Source: Parafrankia irregularis
GTDB taxonomy: Bacteria; Actinomycetota; Actinomycetes; Frankiales; Frankiaceae
Reading direction: 5' to 3'
NCBI RefSeq assembly: GCF_001536285.1
Contig: NZ_FAOZ01000018.1
Coordinates: forward strand, 102,744 to 166,743
Length of the DNA: 64,000 nt
Shown: in pieces, positions 17,703 to 25,961 of the stretch
Position numbering within the stretch: position 1 is the first letter of the stretch
Layout of the letters: each line of letters begins with the position of its first letter
The notes under the pieces: generated by a model
Told to the model about the DNA's origin: nothing
Seen by the model: only the letters and a program-made list of their open reading frames with translations
The model's database searches: none
Position numbers and translations under genes: made by a program

Positions 17703-18055
17703 ATGTGGACCACCTTCCCGACGGGGATGATACGCATTTCCGGCGACAGTCCGCCCAGTGCGGACCGAGAGCAACCAGAGGTTCTCGATCCGCACCGGGA
17801 CGGTGGGAGCCGTGGTCATTCCCGCCGCCACCACCCCGCTGGGCGAGCCCCGGTCGGACCCGCCGCCAGGTCCCACCACCCGCCAAATCATTCTCCGGCC
17901 AGTTCGCGACCCGGCACACCAACATTCCGGAAATTACCCCGCACCAATTCGCCGCAATTTCGCGGCGGAAAGATTTTTGTTTGTCGATGAATTCCGGGTG
18001 GGAGGCCCTTCATTGCTGCGGGGCCGCCGCACGTGAATTCAGCGATGGGGGAACG
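17703..18055. promoter_or_regulatory. Divergent intergenic region with hairpin and T-run
   Basis: This 353-bp gap between divergent genes is clearly richer in A and T than its surroundings from about 17885 to 18000. A CGCCGC/GCGGCG hairpin (17950-17967) is followed six bases later by T5 (17974-17978). Oriented toward the secreted repeat protein, it could be a leader attenuator or simply a spacer hairpin. Promoters for both flanking genes must lie here. Confidence 0.4.
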
Positions 18056-18505
18056 ATGGGAAAGTCCGCACCACGTAGGATCCTCGCCCTCGCGGCGACG
18101 GGCGTTGCCGCCGCCGCACTGGCCCTGGGTCCGGGTGCCGGGTCCGCGCAGGCGTTCTGGGACGACAAGGGATACCACCAGAACAAGCACGACAAGGACG
18201 ACTGGTTCGGCGACGACTGGTTCGGCGACAAGGACAAACGACACAAGGACAAGGACGACTGGTTCGGCGACAAGGACAAGGACAGGCGGCACAAGGACAA
18301 GGACGACTGGTTCGGCGACAAGGACAGGCGGCACAAGGACAAGGACAAGTGGGACAAGGACGGCTGGGGCAAGGAAGCCAGCTGGCACAAGGACAAGGAC
18401 GACTGGCACAAGGACAAGTGGAGCAAGGACGACTGGCGCAAGGACAAGTGGGACAAGGACCGTAAGCACAAGGACAAGTGGGACAAGGACGACTGGGGCT
18501 GGTAG
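18056..18505 (+). CDS. Secreted Lys/Asp/Trp-rich repeat protein
   Basis: A 149-residue protein of unknown function. Residues 1-33 are a classical Sec signal peptide (KSAPRR start, Ala/Leu core, AQA cleavage site before FWDD). The mature part is almost only Lys, Asp, Trp, His, Gly, Phe and Arg. It is built from degenerate DDWFGDKDK and HKDKWDKDD units and repeats five or more times. No cysteine is present. It should be extracellular, intrinsically disordered and zwitterionic, with evenly spaced tryptophans. Metal binding or surface adhesion is conceivable but only guesswork. GGGGGA precedes the ATG closely. Confidence 0.8.
   Translation: MGKSAPRRILALAATGVAAAALALGPGAGSAQAFWDDKGYHQNKHDKDDWFGDDWFGDKDKRHKDKDDWFGDKDKDRRHKDKDDWFGDKDRRHKDKDKWDKDGWGKEASWHKDKDDWHKDKWSKDDWRKDKWDKDRKHKDKWDKDDWGW
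18190..18500. repeat. Degenerate short tandem repeats inside the secreted Lys/Asp/Trp gene
   Basis: Recurring GACAAGGACGACTGG and GGCACAAGGACAAG units are organised as multiples of three, so the frame is kept. Repeat copy number would be expected to vary by slippage. Confidence 0.8.
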
Positions 18506-18704
18506 TCCGCTGCCCCCGTCACGTTCCTGACCCACCACATTCCTGATCCACCACGTCCCTGACCGCTGATCACCGCCGAGCCGGACAGCGGCATGAGGAC
18601 GGCGCCGGGGAACAGGCCTGTCAGGATGCCGGCGACATCAGCGGGCACCGGCGGGACGTTCCCCGGCGCGCGGCCACCAGGCCGTCAACGCGGCGACCGG
18701 GCGG

Positions 18705-19190
18705 TCAGGTGACCAGCTCACCGAGGCCCCAGACGGCCGCCATCGCGAGGCCGGCACAGATCTCGACCAGCAGGCCGACCCCGAAGGCGACCGTCGCCGC
18801 CCAGGTCGACGCGCCCGCCCGCACCGGGTCCCGCAGGCGGGCGAGCTCGGCCAGGTAGATGCCGGCGAGGCCGCCCACCAGCAGGCCCACGACCGGCACG
18901 ACGAAGAACCCGACGACAGCGCAGACCGCGCCGACGAGCATCGTCCCGATCGTCGCACCGGAGGCGGACGCGGCGCGGCCAGGCAGCACGTACTTGGCCA
19001 GGGAGCCGGCGACGAACAGCGCGCTCATCACCGCCAGCACGGCCCAGCGCCCCGAGCCGCCCCCGTCGGCGATCGTCCACCACACGCCGGCGCCCCAGAC
19101 CAGCAGCAGGCCCGGCAGGACGGGGACGAGGACACCGACCACCCCGACCGCCATGACCAGGGCCACCGCGAGGAGCTCGACACCGCTCAC
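18705..19190 (-). CDS. DUF456 family membrane protein
   Basis: A 161-residue protein with about five hydrophobic segments. The VPVLPGLLLVWGAGVWW opening and the GATIGTMLVGAVCAVVGFF glycine-zipper region fit DUF456. No function is known. Its GTG start overlaps the TGA of the ABC-F gene (GTGA), so it is translated as the second gene of that operon. Confidence 0.85.
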   Translation of the reverse strand: MSGVELLAVALVMAVGVVGVLVPVLPGLLLVWGAGVWWTIADGGGSGRWAVLAVMSALFVAGSLAKYVLPGRAASASGATIGTMLVGAVCAVVGFFVVPVVGLLVGGLAGIYLAELARLRDPVRAGASTWAATVAFGVGLLVEICAGLAMAAVWGLGELVT

Positions 19191-20842
19191 GGCACCGTCT
19201 CCGTCACCTGGCCACCGGCGACACGCAACCGTCGGGTCACCCGCACCGCGTCGAGCAGGCGGCGGTCGTGGGTGACCAGCAGCAGGGTTCCCGCGAAGCC
19301 CTCGACGGCCTTTTCGAGCTGCTCGATCGCGGGAAGGTCCAGATGGTTGGTGGGCTCGTCCAGCACCAGGCAGTTCACCCCGACTCCCTGCAGCAGCGCC
19401 AGTGCCGCCCGGGTGCGCTCACCGGGCGACAGCGACGCCGACGGCCGGGTCATCTGATCGGCACCGAGGCCGAACTTTGCGAACAGCGTCCGGACGTCGG
19501 CGGCCGAGGCACCGGTGGCCTCCTCGGCGACGGCGGCCGCGGTGGACGCCCCACGGAACGCCGACCGCGCCTGGTCGATCTCGCCGAGGCGCACGCCGGA
19601 GCCGAGCGAGTGGGTGCCCGCACTCAGCGGCAACCGGCCGAGCAGCGCGGCGAGCAGGGTGCTCTTCCCACCGCCGTTCGGTCCGGTGATGACGAACCGG
19701 TCAGCCCAGGCGACCGTGAGGTCCACCGGCCCGAGCCGGAAACCGGGGCGCTCCACGACCGCGCCGGACAGCGTCGCGACCACGTCACCCGAGCGGGGCG
19801 CGGCGGCGATCGACATCCGCAGCTGCCATTCCTTGCGCGGCTCGGCGACCGCGTCCTCGCTGTGGTCCAGGCGGTCGAGCTGCGTCTGCAGGGTGCGGAC
19901 GCGCCCGGCGCTCTTGGTCGCCGCCTCGATCCGGGCGCCCCGGGCGGAGCGGTCGGAGTCCGAGGAGCGGCGCTTCGCCCTGACCGCACCGCGCACCGAC
20001 TGCTCCCGCTGCCGCTGTACCTGCCCGACGAGATCGGCGCGGCGGTCGGCGAAGCGCTCGTAGCGTTCGCGGGCCTGACGGCGCGCGAGCCCACGTGCTT
20101 CCAGGTAGGCGTCCCAGCCGCCCGCGTAGCGGGTGACCGTGTGCTGGTGCGGATCGATCTCGGCGACCCCGTCGATCGAACGGTCGAGGAACTCCCGGTC
20201 GTGGCTGACCACGACGAGCGCGCCCGCCATCTGCGCCACGTAGCGCTCCAGTCGCTCCAGGCCGTCGAAGTCCAGGTCGTTGGTCGGCTCGTCGAGCAGG
20301 GTGATGTCGAACCGGGAGAGCAGCACGCTCGCCAGCGAGCCGCGCGCGGCCTGGCCGCCGGACAGCGCGACCGTCGGACGGTCCAGCGCACCGGCGGGCA
20401 GACCGAGGTCGGCGACGACCTGCTCGGCCCGGGTGTCCAGGTCCGCCGCGCCGATCGCCAACCAGCGGTCCAGCGCGTGGCTGTAACGATCATCCGCGCC
20501 CGCCACCGAGCCGGACAGGTCGGCGGTGGCCTCGTCCAGGGCCTGCTGTGCCGCCATGACACCGGTCCGCCGGGCCAGGAACTCCCGCAGTGTCTCGTCG
20601 GCACGCCGGTCGGGTTCCTGGGGCAACAACCCGACCACGGCGGTGGGCGGCGAGAGGTCGATCCGGCCGCCGTCGAGGGGGACCAGGCCCGCGAGCGCCC
20701 GCAGCAGGGTCGACTTGCCGACCCCGTTGGGGCCGACCACGCCGAGACGGTCACCTGGCGCGACGGTGAGCGAGACGCCCGCCAGGACGACGGCACCGCC
20801 ACGCAGCACGGTCAGATCGGAGGCGACAAGTGTGGCCGACAT
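19187..20842 (-). CDS. ABC-F family ATPase (ribosome-associated)
   Basis: A 551-residue protein with two ATP-binding cassettes and no membrane segment, the layout of ABC-F translation factors and antibiotic-resistance proteins. Cassette one has Walker A GPNGVGKS (37-44), an LSGGQAARGSL signature and LLDEPTNDLD. Cassette two has GPNGGGKSTLL, an LSPGERTRAALAL signature and LDEPTNHLD. The interdomain linker (about 240-315) is long and Arg-rich, as expected for the segment that reaches into the ribosomal E/P site. Whether it confers resistance or aids normal elongation cannot be told. It is coupled to the DUF456 gene. Confidence 0.9.
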   Translation of the reverse strand: MSATLVASDLTVLRGGAVVLAGVSLTVAPGDRLGVVGPNGVGKSTLLRALAGLVPLDGGRIDLSPPTAVVGLLPQEPDRRADETLREFLARRTGVMAAQQALDEATADLSGSVAGADDRYSHALDRWLAIGAADLDTRAEQVVADLGLPAGALDRPTVALSGGQAARGSLASVLLSRFDITLLDEPTNDLDFDGLERLERYVAQMAGALVVVSHDREFLDRSIDGVAEIDPHQHTVTRYAGGWDAYLEARGLARRQARERYERFADRRADLVGQVQRQREQSVRGAVRAKRRSSDSDRSARGARIEAATKSAGRVRTLQTQLDRLDHSEDAVAEPRKEWQLRMSIAAAPRSGDVVATLSGAVVERPGFRLGPVDLTVAWADRFVITGPNGGGKSTLLAALLGRLPLSAGTHSLGSGVRLGEIDQARSAFRGASTAAAVAEEATGASAADVRTLFAKFGLGADQMTRPSASLSPGERTRAALALLQGVGVNCLVLDEPTNHLDLPAIEQLEKAVEGFAGTLLLVTHDRRLLDAVRVTRRLRVAGGQVTETVP

Positions 20843-21132
20843 GGGTCCAGTGTCGTCCGCCGCGCGGGCGCTGTGTCAGCCGGTCACACCGACGCCCGGT
20901 CGACCTGGTCACGCCGGCGGCTGATCCGGGCCCGGGCCGGGGCACGGACGGGCAGCTCACCCTGGTCCCGCCGGGAAGCGAATTCGCCGCAGAGGCACCA
21001 AAACGTCCACAATGGTGCGATCATGCGGTGTCTATCTTCATACCGGCGCGTGAGCCAGCGGCGTCCGGGTAACCGGCGCCCGGGCCATCGGCGCCTGGTG
21101 GATGTCGACGTGCCCGCGCGCCGGGCGGCGTC

Positions 21133-22341
21133 GTGAACGTCGATCGCGACCACATCGCCGCGGCGCTGCCGGGCTACACCCTCGGCGCCGAGCTCGGCCG
21201 TGGGGGCTCCGGTGTCGTGCTCGCCGCCCGGGACGAGGCGGACCAGCGGGTCGCCGTCAAGATCATGTCGATCGCCGACGAGGAACGGCCGTTGTTCGGC
21301 GTCACCGGCGTACCCCGAGTTCTCGCCGCGACCGATCCCGACGCCGAGGCCGAGGCACGCCTGCTGGCCGGCCTCGACCACCCCCACCTGGTGAAGGTCT
21401 CCCACCACGTCCGCCACGGCGACGTCGCGCTGATCGTCATGGAGCTGCTCGACGGCGGCAGCCTGGCGCAGCGGGCCGTCGCCGGGCTCTCCGTCGAGGC
21501 CGCCTGCGCGATCGGGCTCGGCACAGCCGCGGCCCTCGGGCACGCGCATTCCCGCGGGGTCATCCACCGCGACGTGAAGCCCGCGAACATCCTGCACACC
21601 TCGGCCGGCGTCCCGAAGCTGACCGATTTCGGCATCGCCCATGCGGACGTCCCGAGAGCCGGCGGACGAACACCCGTCCGCGCATCTTCGGGCACTCCGC
21701 GTTACATGGCGCCGGAGCAGTTCACCCTCGGCGAGCTCGGCCCCGCGACCGACCTGTACGGCCTCGGCGTCGTGCTGTACGAGCTGCTCGCCCGCCGGCC
21801 CGTCTTCCAGGTGCGGCCGTCGACGAAACAGGGCTGGGCCAACCACCACGTCGCGGTCACTCCGCGCCCGCTGACCGGCATACCCGGGCCGGTCGCGCAG
21901 GTCGTCGAGTGGGCGCTCGCCAAGGATCCGGACCGGCGCCCGGCCGACGCCCGCGAGTTCGCCCTCGCCCTCGCCCAGGCGATGGCGGGCACACGTGGAA
22001 CCGACTGGCTCACGCGGGCCCGGACGCCGACGTTCCTGGACGACGACGTCCGGGCGGCGGCCAGTCGCTTCCCGGCCCGGACCGCCGAGCGGCCGCGGCA
22101 GGCGAGCACGCCCCCCGGGGACGACCACGGCCTGGAGCCAGTCCTGGACAGACCGGATACGGTCGACGACGACGTCGCTGTCGACAGTGACACCGCTCCC
22201 GACGGTGACACCGCTCCCGAAAGGGCCGTCGCCGCTGACAGCGACGGTGACGCACTGACGGACAGCGAGCACCGCCCGCCGCCGGGGCACCCGCGGCGGC
22301 CGAGGAGATCCTGGAGGTCGGCACCTTGGCGACGATCTTGA
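21133..22341 (+). CDS. Ser/Thr protein kinase, soluble
   Basis: A 402-residue Hanks-type kinase starting at GTG. Gly-rich loop GRGGSG (22-27), catalytic lysine K43, HRDVKPAN (145-152), DFG (165-167) and an APEQ segment are all present, so it should be active. The kinase domain ends near residue 285. The rest is a Pro/Asp-rich acidic tail, with no membrane span and no PASTA repeats, unlike PknB types. It is divergent from the ABC-F gene and 16 bp from the DUF309 gene, with which it may be co-transcribed. Substrates unknown; the PP2C-like phosphatase at 49453 is a possible, unlinked counterpart. Confidence 0.9.
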   Translation: MNVDRDHIAAALPGYTLGAELGRGGSGVVLAARDEADQRVAVKIMSIADEERPLFGVTGVPRVLAATDPDAEAEARLLAGLDHPHLVKVSHHVRHGDVALIVMELLDGGSLAQRAVAGLSVEAACAIGLGTAAALGHAHSRGVIHRDVKPANILHTSAGVPKLTDFGIAHADVPRAGGRTPVRASSGTPRYMAPEQFTLGELGPATDLYGLGVVLYELLARRPVFQVRPSTKQGWANHHVAVTPRPLTGIPGPVAQVVEWALAKDPDRRPADAREFALALAQAMAGTRGTDWLTRARTPTFLDDDVRAAASRFPARTAERPRQASTPPGDDHGLEPVLDRPDTVDDDVAVDSDTAPDGDTAPERAVAADSDGDALTDSEHRPPPGHPRRPRRSWRSAPWRRS

Positions 22342-22357
22342 CGATCGAGCTGCCTGG

Positions 22358-23020
22358 ATGAACGATCGCCCGATACCACGCCACCGCAGGGAGCCACCAC
22401 CGCTGGCCGCGGCACAACGACCACGGGACCGGCTCGGCCGGCCACTGCCCTACGGCTCGCCCGGGGTCCCTCCACTCACCGAGGACCTGCCACGGTCGCC
22501 CCGGGAGATCCTGCTCGCCGCGCAGAACCTGCTGGACGAAGGCCTGTACTTCCAGGCACACGAGGTACTCGAGGCCGCCTGGAAGGCCGCTCCGGCCCTG
22601 GAACGTGATCTGTGGCGTGGGCTCACCCAGATCGTGGTCGGCCTCGTCCATGTCGGCCGCGGCAACCGGCAGGGCGCGATCACGCTGCTGAGGCGCGGGC
22701 TGGCCGGCCTGGCACCGCGACCACGCCCATCCGAGGGGCCGGCGTCCGCACCCGCCGCCATCGACTCCACTACCGCCGACTCCCCGCTCCCACCTGGCGG
22801 GCCGGACCGGCCCCGCGAGCCCGACGCGGCGGCACCCGCCGAACCTGCCGCCGGTCAGGCCGGTCAGGCCGGTCAGGCCGGTGGAGCCGGCGGCGGATGG
22901 GGACGACGTGACGTCGATCTTCCCGGCGTCACCGGCTGGGCCGACGATCTGCTGCGCCGGTTGGAGGCCGGTGAGGTGCCGGTGACGGACCTGCGACCGC
23001 CCCGCCTCCTTCGGTCCTGA
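22358..23020 (+). CDS. DUF309 domain protein
   Basis: A 220-residue soluble protein. Residues about 50-105 (NLLDEGLYFQAHEVLEAAW, then LWRGLTQIVVGLVHVGRGN) match DUF309, a small helical domain of unknown function. The middle is a Pro/Ala/Gly-rich stretch containing three GQA units. The C-terminus (about 180-220) resumes a folded look. It probably shares a transcript with the kinase just upstream. It ends at a perfect palindrome that can terminate both convergent genes. Confidence 0.85.
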   Translation: MNDRPIPRHRREPPPLAAAQRPRDRLGRPLPYGSPGVPPLTEDLPRSPREILLAAQNLLDEGLYFQAHEVLEAAWKAAPALERDLWRGLTQIVVGLVHVGRGNRQGAITLLRRGLAGLAPRPRPSEGPASAPAAIDSTTADSPLPPGGPDRPREPDAAAPAEPAAGQAGQAGQAGGAGGGWGRRDVDLPGVTGWADDLLRRLEAGEVPVTDLRPPRLLRS

Positions 23021-23033
23021 CACCGCCGGCGGT

Positions 23034-23061
23034 CCTGACACCGCCGGCCGGCGGTGTCAGG
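23034..23061. terminator. Perfect 28-bp palindrome between convergent genes
   Basis: CCTGACACCGCCGG is followed directly by its reverse complement. It sits 14 bp after the DUF309 stop and contains the stop codon of the DUF6629 gene on the other strand, so it can act in both directions. No T-run follows. The left part also recurs just upstream (TCCTGACACCGCCGGCGG). Confidence 0.6.
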
Positions 23062-23722
23062 GAGCGGACGCGCGCTCGCCGGACCTGCGGCTGTCGCCCT
23101 GGCGGCGCAGGTGCACCGCCACGGCGATGCTGGTCACGGCGGCCCACGCGCACCACAGAGAGGTGACGGCGTCCGTCTCGAACCAGGCCAGCAGGCCGAC
23201 CGCGGCCAGGTTGGCGGCGCCGAACCAGCGAAGGAAGCGGAGGCTGGAGACGAGCAGCGCACCACAGGTACTGAGCAGATACAGCACGATGACCGCGATG
23301 CCGGCCCACAGATCCACGCGGTACACGATGTGGTGATGGTCCGGTTGGGCTGTGACCGGCCCGTCGATCAAGGTCGCGGCGAGTGCCATCGCGCAGAGGG
23401 CCCCGGCGACGAGGCTCACGATCTCGTACCGCCGATGCGCGGGCACCCGTTCCAGCGCGAGCACCGTGACGGGCACGTACATCGGCAGGACGACGAAGGC
23501 GAATCCCAGGTAGATCGCGGTCGCGACCGTCTGGCCCGGCTCACCGACCGAACCCCGCAGGCTCCACCACACGAACGCCTCGACGAACGTGTGCCCGGCC
23601 AGCAGAATCGGCAACGCGGCAAGCGGCCACTGCGCACGACGCTGAACGTGTCGGAGCGCGTCGACACCCGCGGCGCCGATCACGGCAGCGGCGACGACGT
23701 CCGCCTCCGGGGAGAAGCACAT
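23057..23722 (-). CDS. DUF6629 family membrane protein
   Basis: A 221-residue protein with about seven hydrophobic segments. The MCFSPEADVV start, the ALRHVQRRAQWPLAALP block and the HTFVEAFVWW block are typical of DUF6629, a family of unknown function. I take the ATG at 23722 as the start because the conserved N-terminus begins there, although the frame is open upstream. The C-terminus is basic. Confidence 0.8.
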   Translation of the reverse strand: MCFSPEADVVAAAVIGAAGVDALRHVQRRAQWPLAALPILLAGHTFVEAFVWWSLRGSVGEPGQTVATAIYLGFAFVVLPMYVPVTVLALERVPAHRRYEIVSLVAGALCAMALAATLIDGPVTAQPDHHHIVYRVDLWAGIAVIVLYLLSTCGALLVSSLRFLRWFGAANLAAVGLLAWFETDAVTSLWCAWAAVTSIAVAVHLRRQGDSRRSGERASAP

Positions 23723-23825
23723 CCGGAACCCACCCCCGATCGCCGCCCCTTCGAGTATCGCGCGGGCCGCCCCCGGTTGGCTCCGGTTGGCTCCGGTCCA
23801 CCCGGAACAGCCGGCGGCCGCCGGA

Positions 23826-24785
23826 TCAGGTGGGCGCCAGTGTCGTCGCCTCCGGTGCTCCGGGCGCGACGGCCGCCAGCAACGCCAGGAACTCCCGCTC
23901 GTCACGGGTCGGGATTCCCAGCTGCGCGGCGGCCCGCGCCTTGCGGGTGGCTCCGTGCTTCTCGTTGGTCACCACAAGGCTCGTCCGCTGGCTGACGCTG
24001 GCGGTGACCTCCAGGCCCGCGGCCGCCGCCCGGTCGACGAGCGCGCCGCGCTCGGTCCTGGTCGGTCCGGTGAAGACGACCCGCATGCCCTGGACCAGCG
24101 GGGCCCCGGGCGCCAACGGGCCGGGATTGCGGTAGCCGCACGGCGGCGGCCGCCCCGCCGCGGAGTAGCGCGGCGGATACACCGCGACACCGTCACGTTC
24201 GACACCACACCGGGTCAGCGGCAGCTCGAGGAACTGCTCCGCGGCGCGGCTGAGAATGCGGGGAAGAAGTGCTGCGAGAACCTCGGCGTCGTCCTCGGCG
24301 TCATGCGCCCGCCGCTGGGTGACACCCCAGTGCTCCGCGAGGGCCGCCAGCCGTAGGCTCGCCAGTTCCAGGCCGAGCCTGCTGGCCAGTGTCAGCGTGC
24401 ACAGCCGCCATTCCACCGGCAGTGTGCGCCCGATACGCAGCCCCTCACCGGCGAGCATCCGCCAGTCGAATGCCGCGTTGTGCGCGACCAGAACGCGCCC
24501 GGCGAGCAGCTCGGACAGCTCGTCGACAACGGCCGCGAAGGTCGGGCTGCCGGCAAGGCGCTCCCGGGTCAGACCGTGGATGTGCACGGGACCGGGATCG
24601 CATCCCGGATCGAGAAGTGTGGACCAACGGCCCTGTACCGCGCCGTCGGGAGCTGTCAGCACAACGGCCACGGACAGCACTCTGTCCCGAGCGGGCGACA
24701 GGCCTGTGGTCTCCACGTCAACCACCGCGTACGGGCGCGGGAACCGCGCTGGAAAGCCGAGCGGGTCAGCAACCTCAGCACTCAC
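23826..24785 (-). CDS. DnaQ-like 3'-5' exonuclease with C-terminal BRCT domain
   Basis: A 319-residue protein starting at GTG. The DEDDh exonuclease fold spans about residues 15-180: Exo I DVETTG (D23, E25), Exo II HNAAFD (D107) and Exo III HDAEDD (H161, D166), all catalytic residues kept. Residues about 227-319 form a BRCT-like domain (GMRVVFTGPTRTERG, then SLVVTNEKHGATRKARAA). It may act in repair or RNA processing. Such exonuclease-BRCT proteins are known in actinobacteria, but their role is poorly defined. Product is cytosolic. Confidence 0.85.
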   Translation of the reverse strand: MSAEVADPLGFPARFPRPYAVVDVETTGLSPARDRVLSVAVVLTAPDGAVQGRWSTLLDPGCDPGPVHIHGLTRERLAGSPTFAAVVDELSELLAGRVLVAHNAAFDWRMLAGEGLRIGRTLPVEWRLCTLTLASRLGLELASLRLAALAEHWGVTQRRAHDAEDDAEVLAALLPRILSRAAEQFLELPLTRCGVERDGVAVYPPRYSAAGRPPPCGYRNPGPLAPGAPLVQGMRVVFTGPTRTERGALVDRAAAAGLEVTASVSQRTSLVVTNEKHGATRKARAAAQLGIPTRDEREFLALLAAVAPGAPEATTLAPT

Positions 24786-25272
24786 AGCCGGAGATGATGG
24801 CGCAGACCTGCGACAACGGGGCGCCGCCCAGGACGGAGCAGTGCACGGGCAGCGCGTTCCTGGTGCGCACGGAGTGCCGCGCGAGGGAAACGGCAAATAC
24901 TTCCCACACGGAACGGTGCTATTGTGCTTCCGTTGCTTGAATGCCGATCGACGTTCCGCGCCTGGAGCGTGCGGGCGGGTCCGACCGTCCCGCGCGTCCG
25001 CTGCGGGCACGGGTCGGAACCGTCTCGCCGATGCCTGCCGGGGCTTCGACGAGGCTTGCACCGGTCGCTGTCGGGGGCGGCGCGATGCGGCTCCTTCCGC
25101 TGTGGAGGCACCACCCGGGTGCCACCTACCAGACGACCTCCGGGTCAGGGCGGACCAGGGCGGCACAACGGTGCGCGGCGATCGAAAGCACGCGACAAAG
25201 GCGTCGAGATGTCGAGATGAAGTCCGCGGCACGGATCGGAGGGCGGGGGCGCGCAAAAAAGAGGTGAGATGA
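24786..25272. promoter_or_regulatory. Divergent intergenic region, 487 bp
   Basis: This lies between the exonuclease gene and the HTH regulator. Around 24895-24950 base composition drops (GCAAATACTTCCCACACGG, then GCTATTGTGCTTCC), a plausible promoter zone. A purine-rich AAAAAAGAGGTGAG run just before 25273 supplies the ribosome site of the HTH gene. No gene is supported. Confidence 0.4.
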
Positions 25273-25812
25273 ATGTTTGTCGTGCGGCCCGACCATCCCC
25301 TTACCTTTCCAGAGCCAGGGCCCACCCATCCACTCCGCCGGCTACGCGCATTGCACGGCTGGTCCTATGAAACCGTGGCGCGAATCGTCGCCGCGCGTGC
25401 CCGTGAACTCGGTGTCTCCAGCATGGCGGCCCAGCGCCAGAAAATCTGGCGCTGGGAGAATCGCGGGGTGATCCCGGATCGGATTTCCCAGCTCGCGCTC
25501 GCCCGCGAACTGGGCGTCTCGGACCACGAGGTAAGCGCCCATCCGTGGCCGACCTGGCTGCCTTCGCTCGGCGCACCGACCTGTGCCCAGCAGATCGCGA
25601 CCCTGCGCGGGCTCCTGGAACAGGTCAGGGACACTCTGCGCGCCGGCGACAGCGTCACGGCGTCGGTTCTGGTCGAGCAGGGTCTGACCGTCCCCGTCGA
25701 CGAGATGGTGCTGGATACCGCGCTGCTGCGCACGTCGGCGGTGCGCAACGCGATGGTCCGGGCGTCACGGCACGGCTCGCCACACCGCGCCCCCGGTCAG
25801 CTCCGTTCCTGA
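25273..25812 (+). CDS. Actinobacterial HTH DNA-binding regulator
   Basis: A 179-residue protein. Residues about 20-85 hold an extended XRE-like helix-turn-helix found in Frankia and Streptomyces regulators (HPLRRLRALHGWSYETVARI, an internal loop, KIWRWENRGVIP, then LARELGV), ending with HPWPTWLP. The C-terminal half (about 105-160) is helical and probably a dimerisation or sensing region. The ribosome site GAGGTGAG precedes the ATG. Target genes are unknown, though divergent placement suggests it could control its own intergenic region. Confidence 0.75.
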   Translation: MFVVRPDHPLTFPEPGPTHPLRRLRALHGWSYETVARIVAARARELGVSSMAAQRQKIWRWENRGVIPDRISQLALARELGVSDHEVSAHPWPTWLPSLGAPTCAQQIATLRGLLEQVRDTLRAGDSVTASVLVEQGLTVPVDEMVLDTALLRTSAVRNAMVRASRHGSPHRAPGQLRS

Positions 25813-25961
25813 CGGCGCCGCGGCATTCCTGACAGCCCGGAGCGCGGTCGTCCCGTACTGAGCCCGCGCGGGACGACCGCGCCGGAACCTCTCCGGCCAA
25901 CCTCCTCCCCACGCACGAGCGGGTGCGGGAAGGTGAGGGTGCGGTGCCGGGGTCCGAGCCG

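Noticed and set aside
17888..18648. Two minus-strand frames of Val/Leu or Ser/Leu repeats
   Set aside because: Mirror images of the Lys/Asp/Trp repeat gene; the sense strand has a signal peptide and ribosome site.
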